Below, one piece after another: positions 27,362 through 35,345 of a stretch of DNA of 64,000 nucleotides. The notes beneath the pieces were generated by a model. It was given only the letters and a program-made list of their open reading frames with translations. It searched no databases and was not told the origin of the DNA. The stretch is from assembly GCA_965247565.1 (NCBI GenBank), contig CBDFHF010000001.1:620001-684000 (forward strand). The letters run 5' to 3'. How positions within the stretch are numbered: position 1 is the first letter of the stretch; the number at the start of each line of letters is the position of its first letter. Made by a program: the position numbers and the translations under genes. Source of the stretch: CBDFHF01 sp965247565 (GTDB lineage Bacteria; Pseudomonadota; Gammaproteobacteria; Methylococcales; Methylomonadaceae).

Positions 27362-29108
27362 AACCCAACCCCGTCAAGTTCTTTTTAATCTCCGCTTCCA
27401 GCTTACCGCTTTGTTCAAACTGGGTTTTTAGCTGTGCGGTCAAGCGCGCCATTTTCTCGGCAAAAACTTCGCCATCGTCTATAGCATCCGCTGCACCTAC
27501 ATAACGACCGGGGGTAAGAACATAATCGTGTTTTTGAATCTCTGCCAGGGTGGCGGATTTACAAAAGGCGGCTTGGTCTCGATAGAATTCCCCCTCACCC
27601 CGGCCCTCTCCCACGGGGATAGGGGGATTCATTTGCCATGCGTGGTAGGTTTGGGTGACTTTGTCTAAATCCTCTTGGCTAAAGTCGCGCAGCACCCGGT
27701 CTTTCATATAGCCAAGATTGCGGGCATCGATAAACAGGATTTCGCCTTGGCGCGCGCGTAAGGCTTTGCCGGTGGCGGAGGTGCGTGGGCCTTTGTTATT
27801 GGTTAAAAACCAGATGCAGGCGGGGATTTGGGTATTGGTGAACAACTGGCCGGGCAAGGCAACCATGCATTCCACCAAGTCGTTTTCGATCAATGCTTTG
27901 CGGATTTCGCCTTCGTTGTTGGTGTTGGAGCTCATGGAGCCGTTTGCGAGCAACAAACCCATGCTGCCGTTGGGCGCCAGGTGATACAGCATGTGTTGCA
28001 GCCAGGCAAAGTTGGCGTTGCCGCTGGGCGGTTTGCCGAACACCCAGCGCGGGTCGTCGTCACTAACGCCGGTATCCCACTCGCGCATATTGAACGGCGG
28101 GTTAGCCATCACAAAGTCGGCGCGTAAATCGGGGTGCTGGTCGTTGGTGTAGGTGTTGGCGGGTTCTTTGCCAAAGTTAAAATCGATGCCCCGGATCACC
28201 ATGTTCATGGCGGCCAGTTGCCAGGTGGTGTGGTTGTATTCCTGGCCGTAGATGGAGACATCGCCAATACGGCCTTGATGCTCGCGGATAAAGTTTTCCG
28301 ATTGCACAAAAAAACCGCCGCTGCCCATCGCAGGGTCATAGACGCGACCTTTAAAGGGCTCCAGCATCTGCACAATCAGGCTGACGATGGATTTTGGGGT
28401 GTAAAACTGGCCGCCTTTTTTGCCTTCGGCCAGGGCAAATTGGCCGAGAAAGTATTCGTAGACATGGCCGAGGATGTCTTTACTGCTGAGGCTGTCGTGT
28501 TTAAACGGAATGGTGGCGATTAAATCAATCAGCTCGCCCAGTTTGGCGGGGTCGATTTGTAAGCTGGTATAGCGTTTGTTGAGGATGCCTTTGAGTTTGG
28601 TGTTGTCTTGTTCGATGGCTTCCAGCGCGTGGTCTATCAATTGTCCGACCGAGCTGATGCGGGTGCACAGGCGTTTTTCGCTGTCGTCTTCCGGCGCTTG
28701 GGTCAGTACGTCACCGGCTTTGCTTAGCCAGATTACGCTGTTAATCACCACTTTGTTCTGGTTTTGCAAAAATTCCCAACGAGCCACTTTCGGCACCCAA
28801 AATACGTTGGTTTCGGCGTAGTAGTCGCGTTGTTCCAGCTCGGCGTTGATTTCGGCTTGGTATTCGGCGCTGTCCTCGCCGCCAAAGTCGCCGGGGTCGA
28901 GGTAGTATTCGTGATCCGGGTTTTTAAATTGCTCGGTTAGCTCTTGACGCCGGATATCAAACGAGTCGCTGACGTATTTTAAAAAGATTAAACCGAGTAC
29001 GGTGTGTTTGTATTGCGAGGCGTCCAGGGTGGAGCGGAGCTTGTCGGCGCTGGTCCAGAGTTTTTTGTCCAGGTTGTTTAAAAACTGTTGTTCGTCGGTG
29101 TTGACCAT
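27351..29108 (-). CDS. hsdM: Type I DNA methyltransferase subunit M
   Basis: The N-terminal HsdM_N bundle (LWTSADKLRSTLDASQYK) is followed by the N6-adenine methylase domain. This has SAM-binding motif I YDPAMGSGGFFV (~260-272) and catalytic motif IV NPPF (~345). I chose the ATG at 29108 (MVNTDEQQFLNN); the frame can be extended to a TTG at 29138 but without a better ribosome-binding site. Close to the C-terminus the protein contains NPPIPVGEGRGEGEF, encoded by a REP-like C/G-rich sequence that looks inserted in frame. The subunit methylates the host DNA and forms the core with HsdS and HsdR. Confidence 0.93.
   Translation of the reverse strand: MVNTDEQQFLNNLDKKLWTSADKLRSTLDASQYKHTVLGLIFLKYVSDSFDIRRQELTEQFKNPDHEYYLDPGDFGGEDSAEYQAEINAELEQRDYYAETNVFWVPKVARWEFLQNQNKVVINSVIWLSKAGDVLTQAPEDDSEKRLCTRISSVGQLIDHALEAIEQDNTKLKGILNKRYTSLQIDPAKLGELIDLIATIPFKHDSLSSKDILGHVYEYFLGQFALAEGKKGGQFYTPKSIVSLIVQMLEPFKGRVYDPAMGSGGFFVQSENFIREHQGRIGDVSIYGQEYNHTTWQLAAMNMVIRGIDFNFGKEPANTYTNDQHPDLRADFVMANPPFNMREWDTGVSDDDPRWVFGKPPSGNANFAWLQHMLYHLAPNGSMGLLLANGSMSSNTNNEGEIRKALIENDLVECMVALPGQLFTNTQIPACIWFLTNNKGPRTSATGKALRARQGEILFIDARNLGYMKDRVLRDFSQEDLDKVTQTYHAWQMNPPIPVGEGRGEGEFYRDQAAFCKSATLAEIQKHDYVLTPGRYVGAADAIDDGEVFAEKMARLTAQLKTQFEQSGKLEAEIKKNLTGLGYEF
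27588..27634. repeat. REP-like sequence inside hsdM
   Basis: This stretch has the look of a dispersed intergenic palindrome (CCCCTCACCCCGGCCCTCTC, CCACGGGG and GGGGGATT) but is read in frame near the hsdM 3' end, adding a P/G/E-rich loop. Confirmation needs copies elsewhere in the genome. Confidence 0.5.
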
Positions 29109-29138
29109 GATTTTTGGATAGATTGTTATGATGGGCAA

Positions 29139-29511
29139 AGTCTAACGCGATTATTAAGCGTTTGGTATTGTTGAAGGCAGAAATTGGTTGGCTCAACAAG
29201 GCCGGATTTGTTTGAGTTTAGTTCAGTTTGTAAGTTTCTATGGTGAAGCTCGTTTTGTCGCCATTAGCATTAAACGCATTCCGGCAACATCAGAGTACTG
29301 TAATTGCAATTTGTAGATTCGGCCTTTAATTATTTGAGGTTGTTGCGTTACTCTTCGGCTTCGCTCGGGATGCGATTAGCTTCGCTGAGGATATTAGCGA
29401 GTTTGCGCATGGTCGGCTGCCGTTGGGCTCTCAAGCGAAGTTGAAGGGGAGTTAATGCTTCATAAGCCCGGATTAAAAACTAATAGTCAACAAAGTAGTT
29501 AACATTGTATA
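29139..29511. other. Intergenic region between hsdM and moeA
   Basis: About 370 bases without a convincing gene. It presumably carries the promoter of the minus-strand hsdM operon near 29110-29200. The rest has no feature I can name. Confidence 0.4.
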
Positions 29512-30762
29512 TCAGAGCTTTAGAAATGTTTGAAAGGGTTCTACGGTCACCGTATCGCCGCTTAGCATTCCGTTACATGAGTTTGGTAGCACGATATAAC
29601 AGTTTGCCTGGCTCATGGAGCTTAGCACATGAGAGCCTTGTTTGCTGAGGGAGGCAACTTGAAAATGACCATTGTCGTTTTGTGTCAAAATGCCGCGTTG
29701 AAATTCTTCCCGTCCGGGCGATTTTTTTACCGTATTTGTTAGTGTTGCTTCAAGGCGGAGTGGTCTGGATGCGGTTTCTCCGCAAAGCTGTTTAAGTGCA
29801 GGTGATACTATCTGTTGAAAAGTGGTGATGACGGCTATTGGATTTCCAGGTAATCCGAAAAAATAACACTTTTCTATGGATCCAAAGGCCAACGGTTTGC
29901 CAGGCTTAATGGCAATTTTCCAAAAATTGATGTTACCGCAGTTTGCCAGCGCCTCTTTGATGTAATCGGCATCACCAACAGATACACCGCCGGTGGTAAT
30001 GATGACATCGACGTTTTTTGCAGCGTGCCTTAGTTGATTCGTTATTTGTTCTGGGTCATCGGGTAGGGCACCGAGATCGATTAACCGGTAACAGGGATCC
30101 GTTAATAAAGCAGCTAACATATAACGATTGCTGTCATATATTTTTCCAGATTCCAATGATTGGCCCAGAGCGGTCAATTCATCACCGGTGGAAAAACATG
30201 CGATTTTTAGTTGTCGAGTAACAGTAATTTGATTAATACCGGCTGACGCTAGCAACCCCAGATCACATGCTGTCAATTTTTTAGCTGATGGAAGAAGGCA
30301 TTGTCCTTTTTCTATATCTTCGCCGACTGCTCGAACATTTTGATGTATCGGGGCATTGGCTGGAAATTGAATTTGCTTGCCATTGACTTGCACTTGTTCT
30401 TGCATAATGACTGAGTCAGCTTGCTCCGGTACGACGGCACCGGTAAAAATTCTGACGCATTGTCCGGCTTGCATTTGCCCGTGGTAAGGGCGACCCGCCC
30501 AGGACGTGCCGATAACAGTCAGTTCGCATGGCTTATTATGGTCAATATCGGCACTGGCATAAGCATAGCCATCCATTGCGGCATTTCTGTCGAATGGAAT
30601 GTTAATAGGCGAGTTAATGGCTTCTGATGAAACACGACCTAACGCGTTTTTTAATTCGACCGATTCAACTTCACCAACAGTTTTAATAAAGGATTCAAGG
30701 TGTGCTAAGGCCTCTTTAATAGAGAGTAGGGGTTTGGCTTCCTGGCTACATAAGTCAATCAT
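29512..30762 (-). CDS. moeA: Molybdopterin molybdenumtransferase MoeA
   Basis: The 416-residue protein fits MoeA. The N-terminal region has NIPFDRNAAMDGYAYASADI (~40-60), the signature for the substrate-proximal loop. The MoaB/Mog-like domain has TTGGVSVGDADYIKEAL (~248-264) and LPGNPIAV (~300). MoeA inserts molybdate into adenylylated molybdopterin in the last step of Mo-cofactor synthesis. The ATG overlaps the mobB-like stop by 4 bp (ATGA), so the two genes are translationally coupled. Confidence 0.93.
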   Translation of the reverse strand: MIDLCSQEAKPLLSIKEALAHLESFIKTVGEVESVELKNALGRVSSEAINSPINIPFDRNAAMDGYAYASADIDHNKPCELTVIGTSWAGRPYHGQMQAGQCVRIFTGAVVPEQADSVIMQEQVQVNGKQIQFPANAPIHQNVRAVGEDIEKGQCLLPSAKKLTACDLGLLASAGINQITVTRQLKIACFSTGDELTALGQSLESGKIYDSNRYMLAALLTDPCYRLIDLGALPDDPEQITNQLRHAAKNVDVIITTGGVSVGDADYIKEALANCGNINFWKIAIKPGKPLAFGSIEKCYFFGLPGNPIAVITTFQQIVSPALKQLCGETASRPLRLEATLTNTVKKSPGREEFQRGILTQNDNGHFQVASLSKQGSHVLSSMSQANCYIVLPNSCNGMLSGDTVTVEPFQTFLKL

Positions 30763-31283
30763 GATTTTTTCAGAAATTGGTGTTGGATAAACGCGACTAT
30801 CAATTGCGGCTGGTTAATATCCAATTGTGTGATAGATGCCGGTACATTCAATTTTATATCCGTTGCAATTGCAATAATGTCTGGATCGTTAGGGTAGAGC
30901 AATGGACAGTTTAATGATGACCGATAAACTTCGATTTTAGGAAATTTTTCTTGTTTGAAACCTTCAACCAAAATCAAATCCAGTTCATATTGATCAAAAG
31001 CGCTTAACTGCTCGTTTAGACAAGGTTCTTGTATTGTTTGAAATTCCGTAATAATAGCTCGGCGGTATTTTGAAACCAGTAAAACCGATGAGGCTCCCGC
31101 CTCACGCAGACGAAAGCTGTCTTTTCCCGGTTGATCGATTTGGAAATTGTGATGACTATGTTTGATTAAACCAACTCGTAGGCCATCATTTTTAAGTAGT
31201 GGAATTATTTGGCTAAGTAATGTGGTTTTACCGGTGCCACTGGCAGCGGCAAAACCTAAAACCGGAATTTGAGCATTGTCCAT
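30759..31283 (-). CDS. mobB: Molybdopterin-guanine dinucleotide biosynthesis adaptor MobB
   Basis: A P-loop NTPase of about 174 residues: AASGTGKTTLLSQIIPLL near residue 14 is Walker A, and DLILVEGFKQEKFPKIEVYR (~100-120) is the typical MobB switch region. MobB aids MobA in making the guanine-dinucleotide form of the molybdenum cofactor. I prefer the ATG at 31283 (MDNAQIPVLG) over the TTG at 31292. It lies upstream of and overlaps moeA by 4 bp; mobA is not in the window. Confidence 0.9.
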   Translation of the reverse strand: MDNAQIPVLGFAAASGTGKTTLLSQIIPLLKNDGLRVGLIKHSHHNFQIDQPGKDSFRLREAGASSVLLVSKYRRAIITEFQTIQEPCLNEQLSAFDQYELDLILVEGFKQEKFPKIEVYRSSLNCPLLYPNDPDIIAIATDIKLNVPASITQLDINQPQLIVAFIQHQFLKKS

Positions 31284-31387
31284 GGCAAGCAAGCGTCAGA
31301 GTTTATCTAAACGGCTTATTCTAAGGTATTATTTATCCAGCCACTATCTGCGTGGTGTAAAACGGATCTTTCATTCTGGAGAAAAAG

Positions 31388-31879
31388 TTGATTCGAATTA
31401 TTTTCGTTTTAATAGTTATCACTATTGCTTTCTTTTTGCTGCGACGTTTTCTGAAAACCCCTCCCGAACTAATGTCGAAGCGGCTGAAAACGCTCTCGCT
31501 GGGTGTTGTCGGCACATTGTTGGTTTTTTTGGCTGCGACAGGACGCTTAAACTGGCTTTTTGCTTTGTTGGGCGTTGTTGTGGCCTTTGCAGTTAGATTG
31601 TTGCCGATTTTGCTACGTTATGCCCCGGATCTTCAGCGTTTATGGATACATTTTACTGCTACAAAGCAACAAAGTTCAGGTCAGCGCCAGCACGCCAACG
31701 TGAAAGGTGATATGTCCAGTGAAGAAGCTTATGAAATATTGGGCCTTAAAATAGGTGCGTCAGAGCAAGAAATTATTGCGGCTCACCGTAAGTTAATGCA
31801 AAAAATGCATCCTGATCGAGGTGGCTCTGATTATTTGGCCGCTAAAATAAATTTGGCTAAAAAAATTCTACTCAAGTGA
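31388..31879 (+). CDS. Small membrane J-domain (DnaJ-like) protein
   Basis: The 163-residue protein has two N-terminal membrane segments (~2-18 and ~32-75) and a short C-terminal J-domain (~110-163). The invariant HPD is in KMHPDRGGSDYLA and the start is SSEEAYEILGLKIGASEQEI. This layout is like the small membrane J-proteins related to mitochondrial TIM14, which recruit Hsp70 to a membrane site. The TTG start at 31388 is supported by a GGAG ribosome-binding site 7-8 bases upstream. Its partner here is unknown. Confidence 0.85.
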   Translation: MIRIIFVLIVITIAFFLLRRFLKTPPELMSKRLKTLSLGVVGTLLVFLAATGRLNWLFALLGVVVAFAVRLLPILLRYAPDLQRLWIHFTATKQQSSGQRQHANVKGDMSSEEAYEILGLKIGASEQEIIAAHRKLMQKMHPDRGGSDYLAAKINLAKKILLK

Positions 31880-31892
31880 TGCGGTGAAGTAG

Positions 31893-32786
31893 TTGATTCA
31901 AGCACGATGGTTCTTCATGGATTTAATAAGTTTGGTGGTTTTTTTAACGGCCTGCTCTCATTACGAGAACTATGCGCCTGTCTACATCAATAATCCCGAT
32001 AATACCGATACGTTAAAAGAAGTTTTGCATGCCGCATCACAAACCGAGCATCCTACTTCTAGTAAAGTGAACAAACTCATAACTCAAAAATCAGTAAAAG
32101 AAAAAGATCCCGTTGTTAAATTTAACCTAAAAAGCAGTCCATCTGTGACTGTGTCTGAGCAAAAGTTGGCGGAAAAGCATAACGTGTCGGCTAAGTCTGT
32201 TAGTAATTTGTCTCAAAAGCGAGAGATGTCTAATGTTGACCCAAAAACTATCATTAGACATCATCAAAAAGACATCAGAAGCGTAAAGAATATTCAAGAA
32301 AAATCGCCCTCATTTGCCAATGCCAACGCGGTTCTAAAAAAACCACGAATTGCCGAAACGGACGCAAAAAAAACAAAAAATAAGCAAAAATCGTCAATTA
32401 TTTCAATTGATAATAAAAAGATGTTAAAGTTGAACTTTCAGTGGCCGGTTAGGGGAAAAGTGCTTAGAAACTTTACTCAAACCCGTAATAAGGGCATTGA
32501 TATAGCGGGAAAAATTGGCCAGAAAATTGTTGCCGCGAGTGGAGGGAAGGTGGTCTACAGCGGTCAAGGGTTGATTGGCTTTGGTAAGCTATTAATTATT
32601 AAACATAATAGTGAGTATTTAAGTGCCTATGCAAACGTAGGCAAGACAGAAGTCAGCGAAGGACAGCTGATAAAAAAAGGCCAATTAATTGCAAAGATTG
32701 GTCGAGCTGGATCAAAAAGAACCTCGTTACATTTTGAAATAAGAAAAAATGGAAAACCGGTAAATCCTATCAAGTATTTGCCATAA
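31893..32786 (+). CDS. nlpD: NlpD-like M23 family lipoprotein
   Basis: The 297-residue protein starts with a lipoprotein-type signal (SLVVFLTAC, lipobox cysteine ~21). A long, charged, low-complexity linker (~25-175) follows, then an M23/LytM domain (~180-297; FQWPVRGKVLRNFTQ, NKGIDIAG, LHFEIRKNGKPVNP). The first zinc-ligand histidine is replaced by asparagine (NKGIDIAG), as in NlpD-type amidase activators that are not themselves enzymes. I see no LysM domain, which most NlpD proteins have. It directly precedes rpoS, the classical nlpD-rpoS arrangement. The start could be the TTG at 31893 or the ATG at 31917; the longer form gives a better signal peptide. Confidence 0.85.
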   Translation: MIQARWFFMDLISLVVFLTACSHYENYAPVYINNPDNTDTLKEVLHAASQTEHPTSSKVNKLITQKSVKEKDPVVKFNLKSSPSVTVSEQKLAEKHNVSAKSVSNLSQKREMSNVDPKTIIRHHQKDIRSVKNIQEKSPSFANANAVLKKPRIAETDAKKTKNKQKSSIISIDNKKMLKLNFQWPVRGKVLRNFTQTRNKGIDIAGKIGQKIVAASGGKVVYSGQGLIGFGKLLIIKHNSEYLSAYANVGKTEVSEGQLIKKGQLIAKIGRAGSKRTSLHFEIRKNGKPVNPIKYLP

Positions 32787-32827
32787 GTAATGACTTTCCG
32801 GCTTAAGCCGCATACCAGGGAGTTAAC

Positions 32828-33814
32828 ATGAAGGAAGAATTAATTGAACCTATGGATGATGATATTGGGTTACCTTTTGATGACGATTTATCCTTCGATG
32901 AAGAGTTTGAAGTTGATGAGGTGGTTGTAGATGTCGTAGAAGTTGGCCCTGATGCGCTGTCAGGTGATGAGCGAAGCGAAAGCAGCCTAGACGCCACTAG
33001 GATTTATTTGAATGCCTTAAGCCGCTCAAAGTTACTGACGGCCGATCAAGAAAAATTTTACGGCAAGAAAGCCTTACAGGGTGATCCAGAAGCTCGCAAA
33101 GTGATGATTGAGAGCAATTTGCGCTTAGTTGTAAAGATTTCTCGTCGCTATCTAAACAGAGGACTGCCGCTACTAGACTTAATTGAGGAAGGCAATCTGG
33201 GCTTGATTCGGGCGGTTGAAAAATTTGACCCGGATAGAGGCTTCAGATTCTCGACTTATGCGACTTGGTGGATACGCCAAACCATAGAGCGGGCAATCAT
33301 GAATCAAACCCGGACTATCCGTTTGCCGATTCACGTCGTTAAGGAAATGAATACCTACTTGAAGGCGCAACGTCACTTGTCTCAATTACTAGACCATGAG
33401 CCAAGTGCGGAAGATATTGCCCGACATTTAGATAAGCCGGTGAGTAAGGTGGAAAAAATGCTTAGGCTGAATGAACGGGTAACTTCAGTTGATATCCCGG
33501 CGACACAGGATTTTGATAAGCCATTTTTAGAGTCTATTACGGATGTTGATAGCGCGCCCCATGACGAGCGCCTGCAAGAAAACGATATTAAGCAGAATAT
33601 CACTAACTGGGTTTTACAGCTCTCAGAAAAACAGCGGGAAGTAGTTTGCCGTCGATATGGGCTTTGCGGGCATGAGAGTGCAACTCTTGAGCAAGTCGCC
33701 CAAGAGCTTGGTGTAACCAGGGAGCGAGTTAGACAAATTCAAATGGAAGCATTAAAAAGAATGAAAGAGATCCTGGAATTCAACGGATATTCCTTCGAGT
33801 CCATTTTCAATTAA
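32828..33814 (+). CDS. rpoS: RNA polymerase sigma factor RpoS
   Basis: The 328-residue length is close to that of E. coli RpoS. An acidic N-terminus (~1-50) precedes region 1.2 (DATRIYLNALSRSKLLTADQ), region 2 (NLRLVVKISRRYLNRGLPLL, GFRFSTYATWWIRQTIERAI), region 3 and region 4 (YGLCGHESATLEQVAQELGV, TRERVRQIQMEALKRM). It directs stationary-phase and stress transcription. The ATG has a good AGGGAG site. The gene is 41 bp downstream of the nlpD-like gene; as in enterobacteria, an rpoS promoter may lie inside nlpD (inference). Its last 8 bases overlap the end of the convergent nitrilase gene. Confidence 0.95.
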   Translation: MKEELIEPMDDDIGLPFDDDLSFDEEFEVDEVVVDVVEVGPDALSGDERSESSLDATRIYLNALSRSKLLTADQEKFYGKKALQGDPEARKVMIESNLRLVVKISRRYLNRGLPLLDLIEEGNLGLIRAVEKFDPDRGFRFSTYATWWIRQTIERAIMNQTRTIRLPIHVVKEMNTYLKAQRHLSQLLDHEPSAEDIARHLDKPVSKVEKMLRLNERVTSVDIPATQDFDKPFLESITDVDSAPHDERLQENDIKQNITNWVLQLSEKQREVVCRRYGLCGHESATLEQVAQELGVTRERVRQIQMEALKRMKEILEFNGYSFESIFN

Positions 33815-34673
33815 GGTGCGCGAACTGCAATGGCCAGTCCCGATAATTGAAGACTTGCCCTTGCTCGCGCACTGTTGTGCAAGCGTTGAGTGATATTTCT
33901 GCGAAAACCCATTGCACTTTATTGAGTTCACCAATAGCTAAAATACCATTATCAGGAAATCCACGGTCTACTGGCGTATAGATGGCTGCCGCTCCGATGT
34001 TTTCATCAACCGCTTCAGACCAAGGTGCTTTACCTACAGTGGGTGATTGCACAACATAACACTGGTTCTCTAAAGCTCTGGATTGGCAGCCAATTCTTAC
34101 GCGATGATAACCTGCCAGTGTATCGGTGCAGCTAGGAACCAAGATTAAGTTTGCGCCCATTTCCACCTGTTTTCTTGCCAGCATAGGAAACTCGCTGTCA
34201 TAGCAAACATTAATGGCTATATTACCGTATTCTGTAGTGAAGCTTTTTAACTCTGTACCGCCTTGGATCAGCCACTGCTCATTTTCAAAGCGCGTCATCA
34301 TGATTTTGTCTTGGTAATCAATCTGACTATCCGGTCTAAACAAGTAAGCGCGATTGCGGTATACACCGGTATCAATACTGATCGGAAAAGTTCCTGCCTG
34401 GATATAACACTGATATGTTTGCGCCAGCGTTTGATATAGACCTCTATAGTCTTCCTGCAAGGCTTGCATGGACAGCAATTGCTTATTTAACGATGAGTAA
34501 ATATCTTTACCAAACAAGGATGCTAATTCCATGCTGCCATATTCAGGAAACACTAAAATTTTGGCATTTTGTTCTGCAGCGTCACCGACCCAGCGTTCAA
34601 TTTTGCGCTCATAAGTGCGCCAGTTTTCCAAAAAACTGATGTCATATTGGGCAGTTGCAATTTTAACGTTCAT
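33807..34673 (-). CDS. Carbon-nitrogen hydrolase (nitrilase superfamily)
   Basis: The 288-residue protein has the Glu-Lys-Cys triad of the nitrilase superfamily: Glu in LVFPEYGSMEL (~44), Lys in DYQDKIMMTRFENEQW (~140) and Cys in INVCYDSEFP (~177). The substrate cannot be told; amides or carbamoyl compounds are usual. It overlaps the upstream GNAT gene by 11 bp, and such nitrilase/GNAT pairs are a recurring arrangement. It ends convergently with rpoS with an 8-bp overlap and no room for a terminator. Confidence 0.88.
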   Translation of the reverse strand: MNVKIATAQYDISFLENWRTYERKIERWVGDAAEQNAKILVFPEYGSMELASLFGKDIYSSLNKQLLSMQALQEDYRGLYQTLAQTYQCYIQAGTFPISIDTGVYRNRAYLFRPDSQIDYQDKIMMTRFENEQWLIQGGTELKSFTTEYGNIAINVCYDSEFPMLARKQVEMGANLILVPSCTDTLAGYHRVRIGCQSRALENQCYVVQSPTVGKAPWSEAVDENIGAAAIYTPVDRGFPDNGILAIGELNKVQWVFAEISLNACTTVREQGQVFNYRDWPLQFAHLN

Positions 34674-35262
34674 GTTTAAGCCAGAATGTCATAGGTTTGG
34701 GAGTTTCTTCGGAATCATCCAGATCTTTCCAGCTATACGTGGTGTGTAATTCTGGGTGTTTAAAGTAGCCGCGTTTATTCCAGAACTGGTCCAAGGGCAC
34801 ATGATCAGCCGGTCGCCGAGGATGATCCGAGGGTCGTTCTACACAACAGAAAGTTATGTGTTTAAATCCGCCTAAGTCGGCGGCATGGGCTTCACGTTGT
34901 TCGAAAAAACGTACGCCAATACCCAAGCCACGATAATTGCTATCTAATACCGATTCGCTACAGTAAAAAATGTCATCTAGCGAATAACCGTGTTTCAAAA
35001 ATGGCTTTTGCAGCTCAGTCGTTTCGTATTTCATGGGGATAGCTGTGGAAGCGCCGACGATTTTATCGTCATCGAAAGCTAATACAATCACACTGTCTGC
35101 ACAATCAATATAGGTTTGCAGGTATTTCTTTTCATAATCCAGATTTCCGTCATACAAATAAGGAAAGTCTCGGAATACTTGAATTCTAAGTCGGGCAAGC
35201 TCAGGAATATAGGGTTGCAGAGCAACACCGCTCTTTCTTTCAATGCGGATGTTTTTAGACAT
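34663..35262 (-). CDS. GNAT-family N-acetyltransferase
   Basis: The 199-residue protein has a GNAT fold. The acetyl-CoA binding stretch is around SNYRGLGIGVRFFEQREAHA (R/Q-x-x-G-x-G/A motif, ~110-128), preceded by strands with KIVGASTAIPM. It is translationally coupled to the nitrilase gene by an 11-bp overlap. The substrate is unknown. ATG at 35262. Confidence 0.85.
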   Translation of the reverse strand: MSKNIRIERKSGVALQPYIPELARLRIQVFRDFPYLYDGNLDYEKKYLQTYIDCADSVIVLAFDDDKIVGASTAIPMKYETTELQKPFLKHGYSLDDIFYCSESVLDSNYRGLGIGVRFFEQREAHAADLGGFKHITFCCVERPSDHPRRPADHVPLDQFWNKRGYFKHPELHTTYSWKDLDDSEETPKPMTFWLKHER

Positions 35263-35345
35263 GGCGTAATCGGGGTAAGCAAAAAAACGCTATTCTAGCT
35301 GAACTCGGCGAGCCGTTGTAAGCGCTTTATTGTGTAAAAAGAGCA

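Noticed and set aside
29139..29511. Possible small gene between hsdM and moeA
   Set aside because: No frame with a start, ribosome-binding site and recognisable protein was found; the one open frame reaching into it is mainly antisense or out of frame to hsdM.
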